This document shows positions 27,369-40,600 of a stretch of DNA of 64,000 nt, piece by piece. The notes beneath the pieces were generated by a model that was not told where the DNA came from, did no database searches, and was given only the letters and a program-made list of their open reading frames with translations. How positions within the stretch are numbered: the first letter of the stretch is position 1; each line of letters begins with the position of its first letter. Source of the DNA: Apostichopus japonicus (lineage: Eukaryota > Echinodermata > Holothuroidea > Aspidochirotida > Stichopodidae); NCBI RefSeq assembly GCF_037975245.1, contig NC_092569.1, positions 22,038,168 to 22,102,167 on the forward strand. Reading direction: 5' to 3'. Position numbers and translations under genes: made by a program.

Positions 27369-28370
27369 AAAACAGGCAAAGTTAACATGTTACAATGTGA
27401 CTAAATTTAAGTCTGATGTAATGCATACCGTGAAAGTATGTCACCAACTTTTTGTGGCATGCAGTTTTAGAGTATGAATTTCTGACCCTTGATATCTGTT
27501 TATTATAACCATGTTTGCACTCCTTAAGTATCATTTATTTTATTACTTGAAGATACTAAACATCCACCTGAGTTATATGATAAGGTTTCAGTGGAGTAAG
27601 GGTTAAATTCTTTCATTCATTTGTCCGTCCACTAATTTTGGTTATGTTGTTACTCAAACTGATGAAGTTTTCTGAATATTAAAGCTTGGGAATGTTTGTT
27701 TTTGAAGCTTTTCTTCAAATTGAACAGCTATAGTTTTCCTTATATTTAGCAACATGAATTTTTGGGGAATGTTTTATCTATCCGTCCTTATTGCAACTTT
27801 TATGATACTGTTTTTATGATTTCAAGTGTAAACATTCAACTAAGTGTGCTATAAAACTAAAGCCATTTTACCAAGTGGTTTCTCTGATCAGTATTATGAA
27901 TTCTACCATTAAAATTGTCTTGACAGCAGTTTCCCTTTTCTGATAGGCTATTGTGCTCATTATAAAACTATGCACAATATTGCTGTTTACTTTCTTCAGA
28001 AAGGTTGGAATGGCAAATGTTTTAACAATGCAGATTCCGTCCATAGTGCTTGCCTGCCCTTTATTTAATAAAAGCTCCATTTCCTGTTGTTTTTCTTTAT
28101 TTGCACACGCACAGTCGGCACAGAAAATTGTAAAATCCTATATGCATTGTTGCATCGATATTGTTTCTTTGCAAATGAACTAACCTTGACTGTATACCTC
28201 ATATCATCCTTGCCATATCATTTTATGTAAATTGCATGCTGTTGTAGAGTTCCAAGAGCAATACATGATTGTGTTAAAGCTATAATACCATAAAAAAATG
28301 TTGTTCGATTCATTTTTGGCCTACACTGGAGAGCTGCAGTGCTGGACGCTGGAACAGATGAGGGAGAGCT
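27369..28370. other. Interior of the 6-kb element, nothing recognised
   Basis: AT-rich sequence between the SAMD3-like gene and the right subterminal repeats. No convincing exon seen on either strand. Confidence 0.5.
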
Positions 28371-28377
28371 GACTGAA

Positions 28378-28626
28378 GTCAACAACCAATAACCAATTAA
28401 TTGGTTAAGGAACAGGATTGGTTATGTCAACCACATAAATTGGTTGCATAATTGGTGGACTTAACCAATTTTATTGGTTAATGTAACCAATTTTCATTGT
28501 TTAATGACTTAACCAATTGATGTTGGTTATGGTAGCCAATTTATTGGTGGGACTCACAACAAGTGATCAAATTGGTTGAAATTAACCATTTTTTTGGTTG
28601 CATTCAACCAATTTGTTTTTGCAGTG
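28378..28626. repeat. Right subterminal AACCAATT cluster and terminal repeat
   Basis: About 15 copies of AACCAATT/AATTGGTT or one-mismatch variants in 250 bp, ending in the inverted terminal repeat. Candidate binding sites for a transposase or a CCAAT-type factor. Confidence 0.8.
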
Positions 28627-28628
28627 TA

Positions 28629-28960
28629 CTAATCTATAATACCACTACGATATTCTGTATTGTATCTTTAACATATCTAGCTCTCGCCTGCTCCCAAAAC
28701 ATAACACGTGTTAGTATGTCATAACACCCTGGCATATAAATGCATAATATGCTACACGTTAAGAACAAATATAAGCTCACACCTTTTCGGCTTGGGTGTC
28801 AAAACAAGTATTTACAGAATTTGATGCACTTTTCTTTTAAACTCAGAACTTTACAAAGGAAATTGGTAAAAATCTTGACACATTATTCACAGTGAAATAA
28901 ACATAAATATAGTCACTATTTTTTACTCCTTTAGCACAAATACATCATTAACCTAAGTTG
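28629..28960. repeat. Flanking module, copy 2 (right part)
   Basis: Continues module copy 2 after the insertion; matches 47426-47708 nearly base for base, and its end matches 3540-3600. Confidence 0.85.
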
Positions 28961-29773
28961 GTTGTCTCTGGTATTGAACTTCTGTTGTAATATAATTGAA
29001 ATAAAATGATAGATGAATATTGCTCTCAAGCTCGTTTAAGTGTTGCGTGTATTATAAACTAAATTAACCTAAGCGTCTATCACCAGACTGAATGGCAAAT
29101 ATGCTTCTTGTATGGGAATGGATATAATCTGACTGAAATATTGTGAAGCATCCATCATTTTTTTTTCAAAATCTTCATGTAAATTACAATACGGTACTTG
29201 ATCTTTTAAGTGAAAAGTAGAAAACCTTTAAAATCACATTCATAGTAGACTGTTCGTTTTTTATCAGAAATTATTCCTTTGATTGTTTTTGTTTAAAAAA
29301 ATCTTCCCGTTGTAGCTCAGGATGAGGAAACGGTAATATTCCATCAACCTTCTTAAATTAGATGTGAATAGCACATGACAATGAACCCTTTTTGCTCTTA
29401 CAAGATATTTTGCTTTGATGTGACCTTTCACTTTTGACAAATAACTTTTGTCTTGAGTAATTTCAAATTATGGAACGCTTTGCTCGTCAATTTATTAAAG
29501 AAAGAACATTTGTATTGCTATGGAGAGAAAGTAATTATATCTGGCAACGCAAACTGGCTACTCTTTAGTAAAATTATTAAATGACGCTGATAAATATTTA
29601 ACATTGACCAGCAGTTTTCGTTTACATATCATATTGTCCTTATAGAGATAGAAACAAAGGCGCTGTATCTAACTTCGACTGTAACAACAGGTGGCGGTGA
29701 AAGTCAAAACCAGTAGTTGTACATCAAGTAAGAAAGACGCTAAAAGTTTTCAGCATCTACCTCAATCCGCAAT
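28961..29773. other. Intergenic, no gene seen
   Basis: AT-rich sequence without a convincing exon or repeat. Confidence 0.5.
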
Positions 29774-29998
29774 ATACCCAGCATCTATGTAATGTTCCCA
29801 ATCACAGTCTTCAATGTGCGTGTCTAATCCAGAACATTGAACATCCTCTAAGCAAATCTAACCCTATCACTGGCCAAACTTCCCGCAACAACTAACGATT
29901 CCTATATATGTTTCCGTAGCCTTTTTGACGGCATGCTACTGTGGCATCAAAGTCATCCCAATAATCATCACATATTTCAGGAGTAACCCCCTGCGTCT
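29774..29998 (-). pseudogene. Decayed SRCR exon
   Basis: Reads [19 protein letters not shown], then loses frame with a stop, and regains SRCR similarity in another frame (VQCSGLDTHIEDC). It resembles no exon of genes 1 or 2 closely and may be the remains of another SRCR gene. Confidence 0.75.
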
Positions 29999-30320
29999 AG
30001 AAATTTGATGAGACACTATATGCGCACGTTACAACAAGAGAAATAAGCAATTATATTCATCAGTAAAGTATAATGTTGTAATTGTTATATTTTGCTTTGG
30101 TACGTTTAAAGTATGTGTATATTGAATTTTATAATAATGCATTACATATTTATCAAGAGTAGCACTATGTGGTCAAATTGATAGCGTCTACGCACTAGGG
30201 TGTGTCATATTTTTATATGTTGTGAAGACACATTACTACGATTCTTTACTAATTGTAATGTGTTATCGAAGAGTTCAACGGTGTGACATCCATCTTGACA
30301 ATTTATTCGTGCCATCTAAC

Positions 30321-30452
30321 CTTTACTACACAACACTCCAGCATCTTCGTGATGTCTACAATGATGTTTTCCCCAGTCGAAGATGTCACAGTTCTCAATG
30401 TTCTCCTCTCCTCCGGACCAGTGGACATCATCTAACCAAATTTAATCCGATC
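30321..30452 (-). pseudogene. Decayed SRCR exon fragment
   Basis: The 3' part of an SRCR exon (SGGEENIENCDIFDWG, HHCRHHEDAGVLC) with an AAAG|GTTAGA donor still present. The 5' half is absent, and a TAG lies upstream in the same frame. Confidence 0.75.
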
Positions 30453-31290
30453 CATGGAGTTACATTAAAAATTATGTATTAACATAGCAACATACAAACG
30501 GTTATCACTAAATTAGAAGAAACGATAAGTTGAATGCACCTCTTTTGGAAACAGATGAGATTTTTGACAGGAAAATGAAAATAAATTGTGGAGGCCGAAT
30601 TGTTTTGAGGTTTTGTAAAGGATCTTCTCTTTTCGATTTCTTTCGATACTCTGATATTAGTCGAATTGATACAATTCATTTAGCAAATGAGAATAAGATG
30701 CGGGGTGGGGGGTTACAAAAAGTAGAGAGGCGAACATAAGCAGCTGTGCCCATGAGACTGATGTGATCGTTACATAGAATAAGTTCCATTAACCTCATCT
30801 CTTCATGTAATTAGAAACAAATTAAGATGTAATTTCACGGATGATTTAGCAATTGGCTAGAGAGAAAATCGACATGCTGTTTGTATTTTATTGGTTTCAA
30901 ATTTCTCAGCGAATGTGGCTCTTTCTGTCCTTTTGTATAACCATCGTCCCAACGAATGTTGAAACGCACGTATGTCTCTATTTGCACATTATCATAACCC
31001 ATGAGCAATGTATGTGATTACACCGTTTTTTTTAAAGACACTAATATGGCCTATATAGTGGGTCCTTTTCAAGTAATAGTTTTAATCGATGTTTTATGTT
31101 ATAAATTATGCAATTATCAAACATCATACTGCTGAACGTCATACAAATAAAAATCAGCTTTCATAACTTCTATCGCTATGAAAAGAAAATCACTCGCATA
31201 TAAGCTATAGTTACAACTGTTTACAGAAAAAAAAATTAATCTGTCAGTGTATGTAAATAATTTAGGCAATTATTTATTAATTATTAAAAT
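30453..31290. other. Intergenic, no gene seen
   Basis: No convincing exon. Open frames here are short and lack any recognisable domain. Confidence 0.5.
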
Positions 31291-31299
31291 TAGGCAATT

Positions 31300-34236
31300 T
31301 AGGTTATTATTGCAATGTCATGGCGTGTCGAAGGACAGTTTTGACGGTTCGCAGTACTATGGTTTTAGTATGTTAATGTTTGTGAATGAAAAAAACAGCC
31401 TATGGTCAGACCCTTCCGTAGGCGCTTTCAATCCGAATCTTGAGTCACTGCGTGATTGTCAAACCTTATAATGTGAACTAACCTCTCTATCAAGACAATG
31501 CAAAACAATCCCCGGCTCTACCATTTTTCATCGACTACAGATTGCATGTGGGGCCTGTTCCTCGCCACCGTAGGGAAATGCCACTGCCCTCCAACTTTTC
31601 AACACCTCCCAGTGCCACCTTTCATATATAAAAAGTAACCCGTTTGGAAAGAAGTACCCTTTTTCATTCTAGTTATCTACAAGAGGGTTCCGTTCTTGAA
31701 GCTTTATAACATTCAATTAAAAAGTGTCCTGTCGTTTCCAATTTAAAGGAAAATGTAAACACAACCGTGCCCATATGTAGAAATAACATTCAAATACTAG
31801 AATTATTGGTTCCGAATGTATTGCAGATCAATTTGTCGGGAAATGTTTAAGTAACTTTGTGCTATTCCCCTTCAAAAAGAATTTGAGAGATTTTATACTT
31901 TAGAGAAGATTTTGTAATAGTTAACACACGCCCTTTAGCCCCTCCCATCGGGTAAAATACTCAAAAAAGGATCTTTCACTTTCAAAATGGACTCACTTGA
32001 AACACCGAAGGGGAGATTTTATAGATTAGTGGTGTGCCCAGTGAGGTGGCCTAGTTCAGTCGGGGAAGTTGTTTGCAATCAAAAGAGCAAACTTACACCA
32101 CTCGTCCCGGTGTTACCCTCCCACATCTATTTCAGCATCACACACAACATTCCTTTTCAGGCTTATTATGGACCTAATTTATTAACCTAATGTATAAGTC
32201 TAAATGTGACTCAGAAGACACAATTTGCAATTTAAATATTTGTACAGGTTAATTCCCTACTTAATTCAGTCTGGGGAATTTTATACACTACCCCTCCGCC
32301 TCACTTTCAAATTCTGTTCACACCTATGGTATAAACCTCCCTAATTTCTTATAAACAGTTAGCTATCATTGGTCTCTTCGATTTTGCTATCACTCGCTTG
32401 ACACTCTGTTTATCTTTTCTGATTTTAGTTTGCTCATTGTTGATAAGTAAGTATTTTGTATTGACCTTTTTGGTAACCATGGCAAAACAAACTGTAAGTA
32501 CTTTTAAGAAAATAATTATAAACGTTAATTTGAATATTGTAAGTATCACAATTTCTAAAAATCATCACTGACGTGTGTTTGAGAGCAACGAAATACTGAT
32601 GGGCAATCAACAGAGCTGCATATCTCATCGCAAATACTCCAATATCGTAAGAAGTAAGTGTGTTGAAATGTCTTCTATATGTTGACATTTTGAGGAGGAA
32701 CATCAAAAGTTTGATAAATTATGCAGTAAATGAGACAAAAGTGTCATTTTCTTGCCAGGCACATTTGTATTATGCAAACGATCTCTTTGAGAAATACAGC
32801 ACACAGCTGTACTAATTTTTATCGCGTTATTAATGACGTTATATTATGTGAAAACAAATTTATATTAATTTAAGACATATTGTCTTAATTTCTTTTAATT
32901 TAAGACCTATCCTCCACTCCCTGTTGTTGTCAAAGGAAGTGTAGTTGATCGTGTTACGTCATATAAGTGTCTTGGGGTAGTGCTGAATGATCACTTGGCA
33001 AGGGGAGATCATATTGATATATTGGTTAAAAGTTGACTTCTAGATTGAACTGCCTCCGTAAGATGTCGAATTTTGATGTTCGTCATGACATCCTTGAAAT
33101 GTTTTATAATTGTACCATTAGCGGGGTTTGGCATCATTGCTTGATTTGCTGGGGAGGGAATGTCAACAAACATGAAAAAGATCGTATTAACAGCATCATT
33201 AAGAAAGCGGAGAGAGTAGTCGGGGAACCATTGCCTTCCATTGACTCGGTTTACCACAGCCTTCTCGAGTCCAATCTGGACGCGGTATGGAAGGACCATA
33301 CCCACCCCCTCTATGAGCTACTTCATAGTAGTCAGATGTCCAGAGAAAGAGGCAGGTTAGACTTACGTGTCTCAAAACCAATAAATACAGAGATTTTTTC
33401 ATACCCCGTGCAATTAGGCTTTTCAATGAGGTTTTGTTGCATTGACTCTCATATATTGACTTTTTCTTATTATTCTTACTGTCTTATTGTACAATATACA
33501 CATCTATTTTTGTAACATTTTCATTGTTTTATGAGCCTGTGCCTGGATTTCCCTTTAGGATTAATACAGTTTTACTTACTTACTTACTTATCTTGTCAGA
33601 TTAATCACCAATTTCGCTCACCACTTTGTGCTTTATCTTGGATTTTACCCGTTTTTTTGTTGTTCCTGTTCCTTTACTTTTAGAAATGGTATTGTTGCAA
33701 TAATAAGTATTAATGCAATAATTGGTATTGTTGCAATAAATGGTATTGTTGCAATAAAGTTCCATAAAATTAATCACCTATTTCGCTCACCACTTTGTAA
33801 TTTATCTTGGATTTTACCCGTTTTTTTTCCTGTTCCTTTACTTTTAGAAATGGTCTTGTTGCAATATTTGTTATTGTTGCAATAAAGTTCAATTCAATTA
33901 TTCTTTCTTGAACCCTAAAATTTACATACTGCTGTCATCATAGTAGTACTAAGCCAAGATTTAATCATTGCCAGAAAGTAAAGCATTGAATTCAACTACC
34001 TTTCACTTTGGAATTAAGAAATAATTGTTATGTGAATGCTTGTTTTCGGTATTATTTCAAACTTTAAGACATGAAAATGAATAAAAGACCCATTTTGTAC
34101 TTTGCTATTTCTAATCTTCTTCTGCAATAAGAAGGAAATCAACTGCTCCATTGAGAATGACAACGTAAAGAATTTCAATGTTAGTGTAAGTTTAAAAATA
34201 AATCGATGGATCAACGCGAGTCGCTGTTAAATTTAT
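31300..34236. repeat. 3' flank of gene 2, paralogous to 3900-6706
   Basis: Second copy of the downstream part of the duplicated unit, interrupted by a LINE tail at 32930-33594. A block of about 170 bp is tandemly doubled at 33600-33890. Confidence 0.7.
32930..33594 (+). mobile_element. 5'-truncated LINE with (TTAC)n tail
   Basis: Encodes the end of a non-LTR retrotransposon ORF2: VTSYKCLGVVLNDHL, then LNCLRKMSNFDVRHDILEMF, GVWHHCLICWGGN and IIKKAERVVGE, typical of the region after the reverse transcriptase, with frameshifts. It ends in a TTAC repeat (about 33570-33590). The paralogous place in the gene 1 flank (near 6040) lacks it, so the insertion probably followed the duplication. Confidence 0.75.
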
Positions 34237-34538
34237 TCAACAGAATACACCAGCATCCTCACTATGTCCACAATTATGTATACCCCAGCCTCTGCTTCCG
34301 CATTCATCAATATTTGCCTCATGTCCTAAGCAGGCAACATCATCAATCCAAATTTCGCCAGATCCTTCACCAAAGTTTGCACTACCAATGGCGGTTCCAC
34401 TGCTTCCAAAGCCAAGTTGACGACATATTACTGAGGCATCAGTATCATCCCAGTAATCATCGCAGATCGTTCCCCACTGGCCGTCATGGTAAACTTCAAT
34501 TCGCCCTTCATTCGAGGTTTGACCGCCAACCAGGCGCA
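34237..34538 (-). CDS. Gene 2 exon 11: terminal SRCR domain 7
   Basis: 302-bp terminal exon: [51 protein letters not shown] then TGA, with AATAAA overlapping the stop as in gene 1. Confidence 0.85.
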
Positions 34539-34564
34539 CTGTTAGAACAATTACGGTGTTTTGC

Positions 34565-34649
<85 letters not shown>

Positions 34650-37600
34650 TATATTATATTATATTATATATTCAGATTATTCAGAATAATTTCAATAATA
34701 TTTTCAGAGACAGACATTACTTTTGTACATAGAAAGCTAAGCTTGTAATCGATGCCATGAGCATGCAAGCGACAGTCCACAAAGTTGTCTAGAAGGAACC
34801 CTGCTAAAAATTAAACAAATATCATTTGTCATCCCATTGCATGGGACGTTTTATTCAATTTCAAGTTGTATTAGCTTTATATAATATCTTGCAACCCAAT
34901 AACGTATTTAACTGAAATAAAATAACGCAATTTTTCCAAATGTAATCTGTTGTCCTTAATATACTAATACAACAGTGCATCTCCCACAATAAACAGAAGT
35001 ATATGCACTTGCCCACAATTTCCTCCTCCTCCCAAATCGTTGCTGATACAATTCTAATCCTAAAAGCGGTGTTATAAAATATTAAGGTAGTATAAACTAG
35101 AAAATAAGGTATTTTGATGGAAACACTTCCTTTTTCCTTACAGGCTGAATTTTTTTTAAATGTGTTGCTAATATGTACATCTGTAGTTTTACCTGGCCCA
35201 CAAGAAACAGAAGCATCTTCATGATGTCCACAATTGTGCTCTCCCCAGTGAGTGCTATCGCATTCTTGAATATGTTGTTCTGATCCAGAGCAAGCAACAT
35301 CATCCAGCCAAATTGGGTCTGATCCTTGACCAAATTTTGCACTTTGCCATCCAACTCCGATGCCTTCATAACCAAGTTGACGACATATAACTGATGCATC
35401 GTTGTCATCCCATCCGTCATCACATATTGTTCCCCACTGACCATCGTGGTACACTTCTACCCGACCTTCCTGTAAAGAAACACCACCAACCAGGCGCACT
35501 GCAGTAAATGAAGAGAAAATTATAAAGGAACAAACATTATCAACATTGCTTAAACTTTCAAGATACTTGCATAATTCTTCGGAACAATTTCGCGTGCTTG
35601 ATCATAAAAACAATCTTAATAACATGATAAGAGGAAGTCATGCAGGTGGAAGACATGTTGGAACATGCAAGCCTAACTGAGATAAGTCGTTTAGAGAGGA
35701 CCTGCTAACTAGTACACAGATATCAGTTACCATTCCATTGCCTTTAATTAGACGGGACATTTTATTAAAGTTTAAATAATACATGTTTTACCGTTTATAA
35801 TATACTGCAATACAATCACCGTTTTAAGCTAAAACAAATTACTTTCAATGAAATATTTTGTTCTTGTTATATTCATCTACCCGTACCTGTCCTACAAGAA
35901 ACAGAAGCATCTTCACTATGTCCACAATTGTGCACTCCCCAATCATTGCTCCCGCATTCTTGAATATGTTGTTCTGACCCAGAGCAAGCAACATCATCCA
36001 ACCAAATTGGGTCTGATCCTTGACCAAATTTTGCACTTTGCCATCCAACTCCGATGCCTTCATAACCAAGTTGACGACATATAACTGATGCATCGTTGTC
36101 ATCCCAATAGTCATCACATATTGTTCCCCACTGACCATCGTGGTACACTTCTACCCGACCTTCCTGTAAAGAAACACCACCAACCAGGCGCACTGCAGTA
36201 AATGAAGAGAAAATTATAAAGGAACAAACATTTTATTTATCAACATTGCTTAAACTTTCAAGATACTTGCATAATTCTTCGGAACAATTTCGCGTGCTTG
36301 ATCAAAAAATAATTTTAAAATATTCATAGAGGAATCCATTGATTTTGTACATAGGAAACTATACTTCCAAGCGATGCTGGGACCAAGGAAGAGATAGTCG
36401 GATGACGTCTAGAGGGGACCTGCTAACAAGTACACCAAAATCATTTGCCATTACATTGCCTTTAATCAGACGGGAGGTAACATTAAAATTATTATAATAA
36501 AGTTGTTATTCTTGCAGTGTTCATTCCTAATTTCCAGTCTTATATCATAAAAAACATAGTCATGGGTACCGGATGTATGAAGTTTAGTAGGCCTGTATTT
36601 ATATATGATTTAATTTAGTTAATAACACTGGAAATGTAATTGACAAAAATTGTAACACTATAACGATGATTGTTTATATACCGGGGTTATAAACCATTAA
36701 GGTATTGTATATTAAAATTTACGGTAGTCTTGGGGGAAAATGTCTTCACTCCCTACAGGATGGAAATATTTTAAATCTGTTCCTAACATTTACTTCTGTA
36801 GTATTACCTGGCCCACAAGAAACAGACGCATCTTCATGATGTCCACAATTGTGCGCTCCCCAATCATTGCTCCCGCATTCTTCAATAAGTTGTTCTGATC
36901 CAGAACAAGCAACATCATCCAACCAAATTGGGTTGGATCCTTGACCAAATTTTGCACTTTGCCATCCAACTCCGATGCCCTCATAACCAAGTTGACGACA
37001 TATAACTGATGCATCGTTGTCATCCCATCCGTCATCACATATTGTTCCCCACTGACCATCGTGATACACCTCTACCCGACCTTCTTGCAGAGAAAAACCA
37101 CCAACCAGGCGCACTTCAGTAAATGAAGAGGATAGGATGAAGGAACCATAATTCTCAATTTTGCTATATTCTTAAAGATATTTGTATAATTCTTCGGAAC
37201 AATTTCGCGTGCTTGATCATAAAAACAATTTTAATAATATGATAAGAGGAAGTCATGCAGGTGGAAGACATGTTGCAACACGCAAGCCAAACTGGGATAA
37301 GTCGTTTAGAGAGGACCTGCTTACAATTACACAGATATCAGTTACCATTCCATTGTCTTTAATTAGACGGGACGTAATATTAACGTTTAAATTATACATG
37401 TTTCACCGTATATAATATACTGCAATGCAATCACCGTTTTTAGCTGAAACCAAATTACTTAAGTTTTTGAAGTAAAATATTTTGTTCTTGTCCTATTCAT
37501 CTTACCGTACCTGTCCTACAAGAAACAGAAGCATCTTCACTATGTCCACAGTTGTGCACTCCCCAACCAGTGCTCTCGCATTCTTCAATATGTTGTTCTG

Positions 37601-40600
37601 ATCCAGAGCAGGCAACATTATCCAACCATATTGGGTCAGATCCTTGACCAAATTTAGCACTTTGCCATCCAACTGCGATGCCTTCATAACCAAGTTGACG
37701 ACATATAACTGATGCATCGTTGTCATCCCATTCGTCATCACATATTGTACCCCACTGACCATCGTGGTACACTTCTACCCGACCTTCGTGCAAAGAAACA
37801 CTACCAACCAGACGCACTGCAATAAATGAAGAGAATAAATATAATCGTGGTAAACTTCTACTCGACTTTCTCGTTGACTAGTCCTGCCAACCAGACGTAC
37901 TTGCAATTTATAATTGTTACGAATTGAATTGTTGGCGTTTCCAAAGTTCCATGTGCCTAATTTACAGAATGTAGAACGTCATCTTGAGGTGTTCAGACAC
38001 AACCTGTAATCGTATTTCAAACAAAACGCATATTAATGGGTATAAGGTGTATTAAAGTTAGTAGACTTTTTTAAACTGATGAATTTATTTAATTACTAAT
38101 ATCGGTAATGTAAATGACAAATAATTTAGCACTAGTATTATTATTATTTAGATAACAGCAGTATAAACTAAAATGTATTATTAATTATAAGATAAGGTAT
38201 AGGTTATTGCAAACATTTCGTTTTTTCTGACAGTATCAAAATAAATTCATCTGTTACTGATATTTTACTTCTGTAATCTTACCTGGACCACAAGAAACAG
38301 AAGCATCTTTACTATGTCCACAATCGTGCACTCCCCAATCATTACTCCCGCATTCTTCGATATGGTGTTCTGATCCAGAGCAAGTAACATCATTCAACCA
38401 AATTCGGTCTGATCCTTGACCAAATTTTGCACTTTGCCATCCAATTCCGATGCCTCCATAACCAAGTTGACGACATATAACTGATGCATCGTTGTCATCC
38501 CATCCGTCATCACATATTGTCCCCCACTGACCATGGTGGTAAACTTCAACCCGACCTTCCCTTGGAACATTTCCATCAACCAGGCGTACTGTAGTAATTA
38601 AAAAGAGAAAAAGTATCATTTTCGCAGTAAGTTTGTTATAACCTCGAAAGGTTTATGCTTACTTTACAACTCTTTACACCTTAATGTTTTCTCCGTCACT
38701 AATCCCACCCACCAGGTGAATTATGGAAAAAATATGACTGCTTTAATATATTGTGAAGCTGTTTGTTTAAATATTATCACTATTGTTAATCATTTGGTAA
38801 ACGGACTGTTCGATTTACATGCCGTTACTAATAGAAACTGTCCTAGCTACTTATCAACACATTTTAATAAAACCATTTATTTCTCCAACAGGACTGTTCC
38901 TAAAATCGTACGTTGTCCTTACACATATGAATATATCTACGTTAAATGTCTTGTATATGCAACTTACACCTGTGACAAGGAATATACATATATATATACA
39001 TAATTAAATACCCCTGGCATATCCTCGAAAGATATATTGCCCTATCAAAATGGACCTGCGCCAAACAATGTAATGTTTACAGCAGTCTATGCGATCCCAT
39101 AACCAAGTAGAAGGCAAAGTTCTGATGTAACTGTGTCATTTCCACTTGTTATAAAACATTGTAACCCCATCATGACTTCACCAAACATACATATTAGACT
39201 ACTTAAGTTACAAAGCGAAATACACGTAACCGTAACGTGAATTTTGCTAATCATGAATTGGCGCCCTTATCAAACAAACTAATGCAGATATCCTAGTAGT
39301 ATAGGCTATCCAAGGAACAAGTTTGGAACTTTTGTTAAATTAAAGAATTTTTGAGCATACATTCATAATACGTTGTATTTACACAGTACGTTCAGTGTGA
39401 CACCTCTTCCCAGATGATGTCACCAACGAAGGGCTACCAGGCTGGGAGGTATTATGAAGTTTGGTTCTATTCACTTTCATGTTATATCTAAAATGCAAAG
39501 AGGGATTCAATGTGTTGTACTTGTTTGGATACGAGGAAATCAGGAGTTACAACATGACATTTTGATGATCATTTTGAAGTCATTCATGCTGGAATTATGA
39601 ATTATCCCACTGAATAAACATTTGTAACCAAAGCAAAATTTGATCATACTTGAATAAGAACGGATTCGTCTATTGGTGATTTGGAACCTAGAATCTGTTC
39701 AATTCGTTAGAGAAAAGAACAAAGTATTTTTTTTATATATAAATTAATCAAACTCATTGAATTTTATGGGCGTTTAAACGTACTTACAATCGATTATATA
39801 TGTTAGTATAGGCTAACCTGTGATACAACGTAATCCAGCATCCTCGTTATGACTACAATGTGTTTGTCCCCATCCAGCGTTACCGCAGTGATCAATGCTG
39901 CCCTCTTCTCCGGAACAAGCAATATTTTCCAGCCATATTGGGCCTGTCCCTTCACCATAGCTAGCGTTACCTGTTGCTATCCCAGTATCACTATAACCAA
40001 GTTGACGGCAAGCCACCGACGCGTCATTGTCATCCCAATATTTACCACAAACAGTACCCCATTGGACATTATGGTAAATCTCGACACGTCCTTCTAAGTT
40101 AGTGGTGCCATTAACAAGTCGAACTGTTAGAAGATGTGCATTTGTAAAGACAAAATAAAACATGATCAATATCAGGGAGTATTCTAAAAACTCAAAAAGT
40201 GTTTGGTTTTGAGGAAAATACTGCAAGTAGACCATTATCCGTTTGTTAATGTTATTTCGTTAAAATATGATCGGAAGATAAAAGCCATACTAATTGTAAC
40301 TTTTGAATGAAGTTACTCCATCCTATAGGCATTCTTCGGAGTACAGGTTAGTCACAGTTTATTATTGTGTGGAGTGACTATATCTGAAGGTGAATGTGAT
40401 TGAGAGCGTCATGTTGTATTTAAAACATTCATTAAAGCACCCACAACTAAACGTTTTGCATTGTACTCAATAAGTGACTGAAATATGATATAATCCGCAG
40501 ACTTTATGAATTACGTTTGATTTCGAATATATTTAAAATTGCTAAAATTGTTTAAATACATCTTCCTCACCAAGTTTAGCCATTTTAATCGCTCTTTTTT

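Larger units (their letters stand above)
22600..28626 (+). mobile_element. 6-kb TIR DNA element with TA target duplication
   Basis: Bounded by 21-bp perfect inverted repeats starting CACTGCAAAAACAAATTGG. TA flanks both sides (22598-22599 and 28627-28628), and flanking module copy 3 has the uninterrupted site with one TA (47424-47425), so this is a real insertion of 6027 bp. Both ends are packed with AACCAATT-type motifs. The interior holds two nested satellite-filled inverted-repeat elements (22830-23814) and a spliced SAMD3-like gene (23977-27100). No DDE transposase or other known transposition protein is recognisable. TA duplication is typical of Tc1/mariner but also occurs elsewhere, so the superfamily is left open. 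Confidence 0.85.

Noticed and set aside
22600-28626. Assigning the 6-kb element to Tc1/mariner
   Set aside because: A TA duplication alone is not enough; no DDE/D transposase is visible and the end sequence is not one I can tie to a named family.
35097-35444. Frames of the type [15 protein letters not shown] recurring opposite or within each SRCR exon
   Set aside because: They are the shifted frame of the conserved SRCR coding sequence and lack splice sites or a known domain.
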